NCBI GenBank assembly: GCA_016185145.1
Contig: JACPOB010000183.1
Span: forward strand, 85,212 to 149,211
DNA length: 64,000 nucleotides
Direction of reading: 5' to 3'
Source of the DNA: Rhodospirillales bacterium
Lineage (GTDB): Bacteria; Pseudomonadota; Alphaproteobacteria; Reyranellales; Reyranellaceae
The notes beneath the pieces were generated by a model, which saw only the letters and a program-made list of their open reading frames with translations, was not told the DNA's origin and did not search any database. A program made the translations under genes and the position numbers. Shown piece after piece: positions 15,965 to 22,970 of this stretch (position 1 is the first letter of the stretch; each line of letters opens with the position of its first letter).

Positions 15965-17125
15965 TCAACGGCCGCCCAGGATGCGCCGCGCGATGACCAT
16001 GCGATGGATCTCGGACGGTCCTTCGTAGACGCGCATGGTCCGCACCTTCTGCGCCAGCCACGACAGCGGCAGTTCCTGGGTGACGCCCATGGCGCCGAAT
16101 GCCTGCTGAGCGTGGTCGATGATCTCGGTCGCCATCTCGGTGGCGAAGACCTTGATCATCGAGGCCTCCATGCGCACGTCGCGGCCCTCGTCCTGCTTGA
16201 CCGCGGCGTCCATCACCATCAGTCGGCAGGCATGCAGCTTGGTCGCCGCGTCCGCCACCCACCATTGGATGGCCTGGCGATCGGCGAGCTTCTGGCCGAA
16301 GGTCACGCGCTGGTTGGCGTGCTCGACCAGCATGTCGAGCGCGCGCTGCGCCATGCCGATGCACCATGCACCCATCTGCAGGCGGCGCACGGTCAGCCGC
16401 AGCTGCATGGGCGCAAAGCCCTGGCCGATGCGGCCCAGCACCTGCGTGTCGGGCACGCGGCAGTCCTCGAACACCACCTCGTAGGTGCGCTGACCAGCCA
16501 GCATGGGGATGGCGCGCGCCACGACCAGGCCGGGCGTGCCCTTGTCGACCAGGAAGGCGGTGATGCCGCCGCGCGAGCCCTTCTCCGGATCGGTCACCGC
16601 CATGGCGATGGTGAAGTCGGCCTTGGCGATGCGGCTGATCCAGATCTTGCGGCCGTTGATCACCCAGTCGCTGCCGTCCTTGACCGCGCGCGTCTTCATG
16701 CCGGCGGGGTCGCCGCCCGCACCGGGCTCGGAGATGGCGATGGCCGACGTCGTCTCGCCCGCGGCATAGGGTTCCAGGTACTTCTTGCGCTGCTCGGGGT
16801 TGGCCGTCGCCAGCAGCATGTGCAGGTTGGGCGAGTCGGGCGGGAAGGTGAAAGGTACCGCCGTGTATCCGAGCTCTTCGTTGACGCCGACCAACGCGGT
16901 CCACGGCAGGTTGGCGCCGCCCGCCTCCTCCGGCACGTCGAGCGCCCACAGGCCGAGATCCTTGCACTGCTTGAAGAGCTTCTTGTTCTCCTCGTCCGAC
17001 AGCGCGGCCGGCTGGCCGGACGCGAAGCGATCGAGGATGTTCTTCTCCAGGGGCATCAACTCGTTGCGCACGAACTTCTTCACCAGATCGCGCAGCATCC
17101 GATGTTCTTCACTGACCTGGTACAT
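15965..17125 (-). CDS. acyl-CoA dehydrogenase
   Basis: Predicted 386-residue FAD enzyme oxidising acyl-CoA to enoyl-CoA. It shows the FAD-binding signature AIAISEPGAGGDPAGMKT, WISRIAKADFTIAMA and the C-terminal RVYEGPSEIHRMVIARRIL, in which the Glu of YEG is the usual catalytic base. Length and order are normal. It starts 10 bases... before the NMT1-like binding protein stop region on the same strand, so they may share a message. The acyl chain is not predictable. Confidence 0.93.
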   Translation of the reverse strand: MYQVSEEHRMLRDLVKKFVRNELMPLEKNILDRFASGQPAALSDEENKKLFKQCKDLGLWALDVPEEAGGANLPWTALVGVNEELGYTAVPFTFPPDSPNLHMLLATANPEQRKKYLEPYAAGETTSAIAISEPGAGGDPAGMKTRAVKDGSDWVINGRKIWISRIAKADFTIAMAVTDPEKGSRGGITAFLVDKGTPGLVVARAIPMLAGQRTYEVVFEDCRVPDTQVLGRIGQGFAPMQLRLTVRRLQMGAWCIGMAQRALDMLVEHANQRVTFGQKLADRQAIQWWVADAATKLHACRLMVMDAAVKQDEGRDVRMEASMIKVFATEMATEIIDHAQQAFGAMGVTQELPLSWLAQKVRTMRVYEGPSEIHRMVIARRILGGR

Positions 17126-17134
17126 GCCGCTCTC

Positions 17135-18172
17135 CTATGCCTTTCCGATACCCTTGTTCACGAATTCCAGCGTATGGGTGCGCCTCGCGTCCAGTCCCGG
17201 CGGCAGGACGCCGACGGCAACCATCGAGTCGTAGAAGCTTTGCCAGCGCTCGGCAGTCATGGCGCCGATACCGTCCTTCAGCGCATCGCCCGACATCACG
17301 ATACCGCGCTCGTTCATCACCTTGATGGCATAGGCGAGGCGGTCGTCGGTCTGCTCCGGGTTGGCCTGCTTGATCATCGCATTGGCTGCTTCGATGGCAG
17401 GGCCGCCCTTCATGTACTGCGCCCAGCCCTCCAGCGTGGCGTCGACGAAGCGCTGCACGAGATCCTTCTTCTCCTCCACCAGCTTGCGCGAGATCGTGAT
17501 CGTGTTCTGGTAGGGGGTGTAGCCCGCATCGGCGATCAGCAACACCGACGGCGGCCGGCCGAGCGCCTGGCTGATCGGATAAGGCTCGGACGACAGGAAG
17601 CCCTGCTGGATTAGGTTCTTGTCGGCCAGGAACGGCGCCAGGCTGTAGTTGTAGGGTCTGAGCTGGTTGTCGGAGAGCCCGTATTTCTTCCGCAGGTAGG
17701 GCCAGTAGGTCACGCGCCCGCCGGCGCCGATCATGATCTGCCGGCCCTTGAGCTTCTCGAAGGAGTCGAAACCGGTGTCCGGATGACCGATCAGGACCTG
17801 GGGATCCTTCTGGAAGATCGAGGCAATGGTGAAGAAGGGCGCGTTCTCGCGGACGAAGGTGAAGGCCTCGAAGCTGCCCGACATCGTCATGTCGACTCGC
17901 CCGGCCATCAGGAGCTGGCTGATGTTGAGGCTGGGCCCGCCCTGGCGCACGTCGCACTCGATGCCGGCCTTGCGATAAAGGCCCGTGGCGATCGCCTGGT
18001 AGTAGCCGCCATGCTCGGCCTGGGCGCGCCAGTCGGTCTGGATGCTGAGCTTGTCGAGTGTCCGGGCGTGCGGACGACGGACGGTCGGCAGCAGCAATGG
18101 ACCGGCCGCGGCCAGGCCCACGGCGAGACGAAGCGCGGTGCGGCGGTGCAGGCGATAGGAAGCGCTGGTCAT
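17135..18172 (-). CDS. NMT1/THI5-like ABC substrate-binding protein
   Basis: Predicted 345-residue periplasmic receptor of the nitrate/sulfonate/pyrimidine-precursor group. A Tat- or Sec-like leader (RLHRRTALRLAVGLAAAGPLLLPT) is followed by LDKLSIQTDWRAQAEHGGYYQAIATGLYRKAGI, the family opening. No ABC ATPase or permease lies nearby, so it is an orphan receptor. The ATG at 18172 overlaps the stop of the upstream YdcF-like gene by one base (TGATG), implying translational coupling. The longer frame, which runs into the YdcF gene, is a shadow. Confidence 0.85.
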   Translation of the reverse strand: MTSASYRLHRRTALRLAVGLAAAGPLLLPTVRRPHARTLDKLSIQTDWRAQAEHGGYYQAIATGLYRKAGIECDVRQGGPSLNISQLLMAGRVDMTMSGSFEAFTFVRENAPFFTIASIFQKDPQVLIGHPDTGFDSFEKLKGRQIMIGAGGRVTYWPYLRKKYGLSDNQLRPYNYSLAPFLADKNLIQQGFLSSEPYPISQALGRPPSVLLIADAGYTPYQNTITISRKLVEEKKDLVQRFVDATLEGWAQYMKGGPAIEAANAMIKQANPEQTDDRLAYAIKVMNERGIVMSGDALKDGIGAMTAERWQSFYDSMVAVGVLPPGLDARRTHTLEFVNKGIGKA

Positions 18173-18951
18173 CAGATCTCTCCGCGACGATCTAGCAGCA
18201 AGGCGACATGCTCGCGCAAGCCGATGCTCGACCAGGCCAGGGCCGCGATCGACGGCACCCAGTTCTCCCACGACGGCCGCGCCTCGGCTGGCAGACGCCA
18301 ATCGGTGGGAAAGGCGCCGACGTTGAGGTTCGCCTGGCGTGCGAGCTTCAATGCCCGTGGCATGTGAGAGGCCGACGTTACCAGCGCCACGCGCGCCTCT
18401 CCGACCATCTGGCGTACGTTGCGGATGTTCTCGAGCGTATTCTGCGACTTGCTCTCGGAGACGATCGCCTCCGATGGCACGCCAAGGTCGACAAGGAACC
18501 GGCGCATGGCTTCCGCCTCGGTCGTCGCGGGGTCGCCGTTCCTGGCGAGCAGCGAGCCGCCGCTCACGATGATGCGACGGGCGAGGCCGCGGTGATAGAG
18601 CCGGGCGGCATGCCAGACGCGATCGGCGGCATCGACAAGGTCTGGATCCACGAGGTAGGGCGGTGCCGCCGGTGTCACGCCGCCGCCCAGCACGACGATC
18701 GCGTCGTAGCAGCACGCGGGCGCCTCAGCCGCCGCCGCGCGCGCCTTGTCCTGCAGCGGTTCGAGCAGCGCGTCGGCTACCGGAGGGAACGACATGATCA
18801 AGGTTTGGGCGATGGCCAGTATGGCGACCACCGCGCTGAGCCGATTCAGACCGACGAGCGCCAGCACCCAGGCCAGCAACAGTCCGACCGCCATGGACGC
18901 CGGCGGCATGACGAACTGGGTCAGATATTTGAGGAGAGTGAACGTATCCAT
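18172..18951 (-). CDS. YdcF-like DUF218 membrane protein
   Basis: Predicted 259-residue protein of the ElyC/SanA/YdcF (DUF218) family, linked elsewhere to envelope biogenesis. Two N-terminal membrane helices (about residues 15-55) precede the DUF218 domain starting YDAIVVLGGGV, with IIVSGGS, ESKSQNTLENI and ALVTSASHMPRALKLARQ. The start is the ATG at 18951. Its stop overlaps the start of the NMT1-like receptor gene by one base. Upstream is the AT-rich boundary of the 19-kb island. Confidence 0.85.
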   Translation of the reverse strand: MDTFTLLKYLTQFVMPPASMAVGLLLAWVLALVGLNRLSAVVAILAIAQTLIMSFPPVADALLEPLQDKARAAAAEAPACCYDAIVVLGGGVTPAAPPYLVDPDLVDAADRVWHAARLYHRGLARRIIVSGGSLLARNGDPATTEAEAMRRFLVDLGVPSEAIVSESKSQNTLENIRNVRQMVGEARVALVTSASHMPRALKLARQANLNVGAFPTDWRLPAEARPSWENWVPSIAALAWSSIGLREHVALLLDRRGEI

Positions 18952-19100
18952 GCTGCCGAGAGGCTCGGCTATACAAGGCCGGGTCGCGCCGGGCAAAGAG
19001 TTCCCACAAGCTCTCCCGTCCATTTCTACCGCTCTGCGGACACAATCGGATGGGCACGAGCAGCCACCCAATCTCACAATCGGCTGAGTTCAATGGCGCT

Positions 19101-19193
19101 GACGGTGGTAATTTTATAATAAATTAAGTTATTAACCTCAGTTATTATTCACGATACACTGGCCGTTCGTGACACGCTTTCTGGGGAGCGAGC
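19101..19193 (+). promoter_or_regulatory. AT-rich promoter region of the toxin-like island
   Basis: A sharply AT-rich patch in a GC-rich window. A perfect TATAAT lies at 19115-19120 without a clear -35. Two direct repeats GTTATTA are at 19128-19134 and 19141-19147, 13 bases apart, a candidate operator. It leads into the PGF-repeat gene at 19194. The remaining gap back to 18952 shows no gene. Confidence 0.45.
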
Positions 19194-20630
19194 ATGTTCA
19201 ATGTCCGACCAGATGAACGTTGGCCTTGGCTTTGGATCGAGCCGCCGACCGAGGACGTGCCAGGTTTCCGCGTGACGCCGCCTGAGGCTGAAGATCCACC
19301 GGGGCTCCACCTCTGGTCACCGCCAATGAACGATCCACCGGGCTTTCACGTGGCCGCCGACGGTTCGGTGCCGAGTGACGTCCGGCCTTCCGACGTCGGC
19401 CTCGCGTTTCCCGGCATCATCGGAAACGGCAGCGGTCCGTTCGGCTTCCTCGATCGGCGAGTATCGAGCTTGGATCCTCACGCACCTCCTGACAGTGGGC
19501 TGCTTTCACTACCGGCCGTACCGCCGATGTTTCCGGAGATTTCGGGAAGGCAGCATTCGTGGTCCAACCTGGAAGGGAATGCTGGACAGCCGAGCATGGG
19601 CTCCAACACGCCCGTGCCTGGGTTCCGCGTTAAGCCGGCAGATAGCGTGCCGGGCTTTCGCGTTGGCGTCGACGGTGCAGTGCGGGACACCCTATCGGAC
19701 GCGTTCGGCATTGCGTCTTTCGGACACAGCCCTCGCAGCGGCGGTTGGCCGTCCGGTACGACCGTTGGCAGCACGTCCCCATGGGCTGAGCACGGAACTT
19801 ATTCCTCGATCGACCTGGATCATCCATCCGACCTCGCCGTGCCACAGCGAGACCGCACGCAGGAGGCGTTCGATCAACTCGCACGGATCTATGCCGGTGT
19901 CGGAGGCGATCGGTTCTTCCATCGGCAACCTTCGCACACCGATTCGACCGTGACGGTGGGCGACGGATTCGGCGGCTGGCCGTCGCCCACCAGCGAAGGC
20001 CAAGTAGACCCGCGGCACATCGTGCCGGTGAATCGGCCGACCGGGCCGCCGCCGCGAGGCATTGGAGACAACAGCCGGCAGGTGCCGAAGCAGGGACCAG
20101 CTTCGTCGCCGCAGCCGCAGCCGCAACCGCAGGCGCCGCGTGGGGCGCCAAGCACGCAGCCGCCGCCCGACACCGCCGGTCCCGCAGCCGCGGCTGAAGC
20201 TGCCGCACAAGAAAGGGCCGCCACCTATAACACCTATCGCGAACAGTTGCAGGCGCTCGGCCCCGACAATCCCCTCCTGAAGCTCGAGCCAGTGCCCGGC
20301 GTGGTGCCCGATCGGGCCACCGTCGATCGCTACGGCGAAGAGGTGAGAGGAGTCGTTCGCAAGAGGGTCGACCGGACAATCGAAAACCTCAGTGCGCGGA
20401 GCACCTACGATAATAGTTCGGCCGTCAGGACCATCGTCGGCGATGTCGATCTGCGAGCCGAATTCGAGCGTCTAAAGGCTGGCGGAAAGCCCATCCAAGG
20501 GGGCGTGCCGGTCAATACAGCCGAGGCGATGGCGAACTCTACGAACTGCCGGGAGGGCTGCGCGTCGGGTTCCGAATGGCCAATGATACGCGGACCGGCG
20601 AAAAGCGCTCGGTACCGACCCTGGACATAA
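19194..20630 (+). CDS. PGF-repeat polymorphic toxin-like protein, frameshifted near its C-terminus
   Basis: Unrecognised 478-residue protein. The N-terminus carries short repeats around (V/P)PGF(R/H)V: PGF at residues 23, 36 and 49, an exact 13-residue period, and again at 142 and 153. A low-complexity middle (about 275-345; Pro/Gln/Ala-rich, PQPQPQPQ) leads to an alpha-helical charged region (about 345-430). There is no signal peptide. The last 40 or so residues look like shadow sequence; a better tail exists in another frame (next entry). The modular build (repeat head, Pro-rich linker, compact tail, small downstream genes) suggests a polymorphic toxin. Base composition is AT-richer than its neighbours. 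Confidence 0.6.
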   Translation: MFNVRPDERWPWLWIEPPTEDVPGFRVTPPEAEDPPGLHLWSPPMNDPPGFHVAADGSVPSDVRPSDVGLAFPGIIGNGSGPFGFLDRRVSSLDPHAPPDSGLLSLPAVPPMFPEISGRQHSWSNLEGNAGQPSMGSNTPVPGFRVKPADSVPGFRVGVDGAVRDTLSDAFGIASFGHSPRSGGWPSGTTVGSTSPWAEHGTYSSIDLDHPSDLAVPQRDRTQEAFDQLARIYAGVGGDRFFHRQPSHTDSTVTVGDGFGGWPSPTSEGQVDPRHIVPVNRPTGPPPRGIGDNSRQVPKQGPASSPQPQPQPQAPRGAPSTQPPPDTAGPAAAAEAAAQERAATYNTYREQLQALGPDNPLLKLEPVPGVVPDRATVDRYGEEVRGVVRKRVDRTIENLSARSTYDNSSAVRTIVGDVDLRAEFERLKAGGKPIQGGVPVNTAEAMANSTNCREGCASGSEWPMIRGPAKSARYRPWT

Positions 20631-20677
20631 TCTATCCTGGAAAGCGCGTCCGCTTTCACTACAACAACCGGAGGTAG
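20501..20677 (+). pseudogene. displaced C-terminal (toxin-like) tail of the PGF-repeat gene
   Basis: In the frame one base back from the 19194 gene, 20525-20677 reads GDGELYELPGGLRVGFR and ends PTLDIIYPGKRVRFHYNNRR before TAG. This is a far more protein-like ending than the in-frame one. Restoring one G in the five-G run at 20499-20503 joins KPIQGG to it seamlessly. The TAG would then lie 3 bases before the downstream small gene, whose ribosome site GGAGG overlaps the tail. I infer a one-base deletion (or sequencing error, or slippage) in a once intact gene ending at 20677. Confidence 0.6.
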
Positions 20678-20680
20678 CAC

Positions 20681-21064
20681 ATGGTCGATGACGTGATGCA
20701 CGCAAAGCTGATGGAAGTCGTCGACATCCTGCTCTTCGAACCGGCCGAGGTCGATCTCGGTGATGTCTGTCAAATGGTGAAATATGACCTCGGCATTGCC
20801 GATGATCGCGAGGTCAAGCGCCTCACCTATGAGGCGGTGCGGGAGATGCTGCACCGGGGCGCGCTGGTGGATTTCGACGGCGGCGGCATTCCGACGGGCA
20901 AGCATCATCCGGAAAAGACGCCTGACGAAATCGTCGCGCGCATCGACCGCGAATGGGAAGCCCTTGGAGAGATGCCGACCATTCCGGGAGAAATCTGCGT
21001 CTTCGAGTGGACGCCGGCCGCAATGGAAGCGTACGCCAGAAGTCGTGACCAGCGGTCGGCGTGA
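20681..21064 (+). CDS. putative immunity protein, copy 1
   Basis: Unrecognised acidic 127-residue protein with helix-rich composition. The start MVDDVMHAKLMEVVDILL is followed by VKYDLGIADDREVKRLTYEAVREMLHRGALVDFDGG, a conserved TPDEIVARIDREW and a final GEICVFEWTPAAMEAYA. GGAGG lies 6-10 bases before the ATG, inside the displaced toxin tail. It begins 3 bases after that tail's stop. A close paralogue of identical length lies at 21225 and a truncated one at 21098. Position, size, acidity and duplication fit an immunity protein for the PGF-repeat toxin; this is inference. Confidence 0.6.
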   Translation: MVDDVMHAKLMEVVDILLFEPAEVDLGDVCQMVKYDLGIADDREVKRLTYEAVREMLHRGALVDFDGGGIPTGKHHPEKTPDEIVARIDREWEALGEMPTIPGEICVFEWTPAAMEAYARSRDQRSA

Positions 21065-21097
21065 CAACGGAGCTTGGTAAAGACGGAGAGGCGGACC

Positions 21098-21292
21098 ATG
21101 AACGACGACACGATACGCGCCAAGCTGATGGCGATCGTCGACATCCTACTCGCCGCGCCAGATGTCGCGAACAGCATAGCAATCGGCATGATAGTTGAGC
21201 TTAGCCAAGAAGGGGAAGTTGAGCGTGAACGACGATGTAATGCGCGCCAGGTTGATAGAAGTCGCCGACATGCTGCACTCTCAGCCCTATGA
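21098..21292 (+). pseudogene. truncated immunity-like copy
   Basis: Begins MNDDTIRAKLMAIVDILLAAP, clearly related to residues 1-21 of the flanking copies, with a GGAGAG ribosome site at 21085. After about 23 residues similarity stops and the frame runs into the start of copy 2 in the wrong frame, ending at 21292. It is a 5' remnant left by an internal deletion between tandem duplicates; a 64-residue peptide could still be made. Confidence 0.6.
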
Positions 21293-21608
21293 GGTCGATT
21301 TATTCGATATTTGGAGTGACTTAAAATTCGACCTCGGTGTTGCGGATGAACGAGAGATAAAACGCCTGACACTCGAGACAACGCGTGAAATGCCGCGATG
21401 TGGTGCGCGAGTAGACTTCGACTCCGGCACACCAAACGGGAAACGTCATCCGGAAAGCACACCAGACGAGATCATCGCGCGCATCGACCGCGAGTGGGGT
21501 GACCTCGATAAACTGCCCTTCATCGGCGAAATCTGCACGTTCGAATGGACACCCGAAGTCATGGAGGCATGCGCGAGAAGACAACGCCAACGCGGCGAAC
21601 GTTCGTGA
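21225..21608 (+). CDS. putative immunity protein, copy 2
   Basis: A 127-residue paralogue of the 20681 product with the same length and colinear motifs: MRARLIEVADML, FDLGVADEREIKRLTLETTREM, VDFDSG, HPESTPDEIIARIDREW and GEICTFEWTPEVMEA. The start is GTG at 21225, with AGGGGAAG 7-14 bases upstream; this makes the copies exactly equal in length. A TTG ten codons earlier is less likely. The copies have clearly diverged, including an ALVDFDGGGIPTG to ARVDFDSGTPNG change, suggesting an old duplication kept to match related toxins. Confidence 0.6.
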   Translation: MNDDVMRARLIEVADMLHSQPYEVDLFDIWSDLKFDLGVADEREIKRLTLETTREMPRCGARVDFDSGTPNGKRHPESTPDEIIARIDREWGDLDKLPFIGEICTFEWTPEVMEACARRQRQRGERS

Positions 21609-21631
21609 CGGAGAAGTGACGGCAGTGATGG

Positions 21632-21856
21632 TTGCCGGTGCTTTGCAACTTCGGATGCAACGGACAGCGCCAGATTGTGGTGGAGAATGGGAAGGTCTAC
21701 ATTCGAACCTTCGGAGAAGGAGTCAATACAACCGGCGATAGAGCTATCGCGAACCGGATCATGGCGAAGGCAGCTTTTGAAGACTCCACGGCCGCTATTC
21801 GAGCCGCTCTAAATCCGCCCCAGCCACCGAAGGCGGGACAGAAATGGCCGCGCTAG
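21632..21856 (+). CDS. small hypothetical protein
   Basis: A 74-codon frame with weak start (TTG at 21632 or GTG at 21638) but protein-like content: VLCNFGCNGQRQIVVENGKVYI, then RAIANRIMAKAAFEDSTAAIRAALNPPQPP. Two early Cys residues spaced three apart might bind metal. Its end overlaps the start of the next gene by 13 bases. It may be the remnant of a longer island gene. No family recognised. Confidence 0.4.
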   Translation: MPVLCNFGCNGQRQIVVENGKVYIRTFGEGVNTTGDRAIANRIMAKAAFEDSTAAIRAALNPPQPPKAGQKWPR

Positions 21857-22377
21857 GACCGGAAGGAAAACCAGGATCAGACGACGGGCCCTCGCGTTCT
21901 GGAGTGTGGCTGCGGCGAGCGATTGTCGCGACCATAAGCGGGCTCGTGCTGGTCTCCCTGCCCATCTATTTCCGGATACTGTGGGGAATAGCGCATCCCG
22001 GCTGGGGGCCGGTCATCGAGGGTACTCTGAACGATGGAGGCCCCCCAAGGCGGATAACGTCAACCGTCACACTTCAGCTGACCATTGTCCAAGCTGACTG
22101 GTCCAGGCTTGTCCAGGCCGTCGATAAGTTTGCAGCCAAGCATGGCCTCGTTGATGATCGGACAGGGTCTCGACATCAGGTCAGCGAGCTGCAAGTCTCG
22201 ACGCTGCGCTATAACGGTAAGGACGCCAACTTGGAGATCAGCAGGACGATCAAAGCGAATGACCCTATGAGCGAGATTCAGGTCAAGATCGTTGAAATCG
22301 ATGGATCGGCAGCTGGAGAGCGCTTGAAAGTCGCATTCGAGAACGAGGTCATCCGCGCCACGGGATTCGGCGGCTGA
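21844..22377 (+). CDS. single-pass membrane protein, hypothetical
   Basis: Unrecognised 177-residue protein. A short cytoplasmic head (MAALGPEGKPGSDDGPSRSG) is followed by one membrane helix (about 24-46, RRAIVATISGLVLVSLPIYF) and an extracytoplasmic alpha/beta domain with VTLQLTIVQADWSRLVQAVDKFAAKHGL and a final LKVAFENEVIRATGFGG. It is the last gene of the AT-richer island and shares the downstream terminator hairpin with the convergent HU gene. Confidence 0.6.
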   Translation: MAALGPEGKPGSDDGPSRSGVWLRRAIVATISGLVLVSLPIYFRILWGIAHPGWGPVIEGTLNDGGPPRRITSTVTLQLTIVQADWSRLVQAVDKFAAKHGLVDDRTGSRHQVSELQVSTLRYNGKDANLEISRTIKANDPMSEIQVKIVEIDGSAAGERLKVAFENEVIRATGFGG

Positions 22378-22421
22378 CGTCAGCTGATTTGAATCGGCTT
22401 GTACTCACCGAAAACAAAGAA

Positions 22422-22452
22422 GGGCGGGCCCGGCTCGCGCCGGGACCCGCCC
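22422..22452 (-). terminator. intrinsic terminator of the HU gene
   Basis: A GC-rich stem (GGGCGGG-CCCGGC at 22422-22434 against its complement at 22439-22452, one bulged base) with a 4-base loop. Read on the minus strand it is followed by TTCTTTGTTTTC, a classical U-tract. It lies 32 bases past the HU stop. Confidence 0.85.
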
Positions 22453-22483
22453 GATCATTCCCCGTCGAGGATATCGATGGGGC

Positions 22484-22786
22484 TTAGATCGCTTCCTTGA
22501 GGTCCTTGGCGACGCGGAAGGCGACCTTCTTCGACGCCTTGATCTTGATCGCCTCGCCGGTCGCCGGATTGCGGCCCATGCGAGCCGGACGGTTGCGCAC
22601 CTGAAGGATGCCGAGGCCCGTGATGCGGACCTTGTTGCCCTTCTTGAGATGCTTCACGACCAGGCCGACGAAATCGTCGAGGGCGCCGGTGGCGTCCTTC
22701 TTGGTCATGCCCGTCTTCTCAGCGAGTTCGGCCGCCACCTTGGACAGCGGAATGGTGGGAGCGGACGCTTTGGTTGCGGTAGCCAT
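22484..22786 (-). CDS. hup: HU-family DNA-binding protein
   Basis: Predicted 100-residue nucleoid protein that bends and wraps DNA. The family signature is complete: LSKVAAELAEKTGMTKKDATGALDDFVGLVVKHL, then the beta-arm region GLGILQVRNRPARMGRNPATGEAIKIKASKKVAFRVAKDLKEAI. A short Ala/Thr-rich leader (MATATKASAPT) precedes the domain, common in alphaproteobacterial homologues. The ATG is at 22786. It is followed by a strong terminator, so it is a single-gene unit. Confidence 0.95.
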   Translation of the reverse strand: MATATKASAPTIPLSKVAAELAEKTGMTKKDATGALDDFVGLVVKHLKKGNKVRITGLGILQVRNRPARMGRNPATGEAIKIKASKKVAFRVAKDLKEAI

Positions 22787-22970
22787 GATGAGGGGTCCCT
22801 TAGGTTTTTCGTTCGTCAGCGTCTTCCTGACGCCCCAGGGCAGCGCTGACGGGCCCAAGGTTATCCACGAATCGATCCCCCGCAAGTCCCCAAAGCACGA
22901 AAAAAGTCGATTTTTGGGGCTTTTTCGGCCATTTGAACCAGTCATCCACAGAAAGCAGAGAGCGCGTAGC

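Noticed and set aside
20499..20503. Programmed -1 ribosomal frameshift at the G-run in the PGF-repeat gene
   Set aside because: No classical X-XXY-YYZ heptamer in the right phase; a one-base deletion or sequencing error is simpler. Transcriptional slippage is not excluded.
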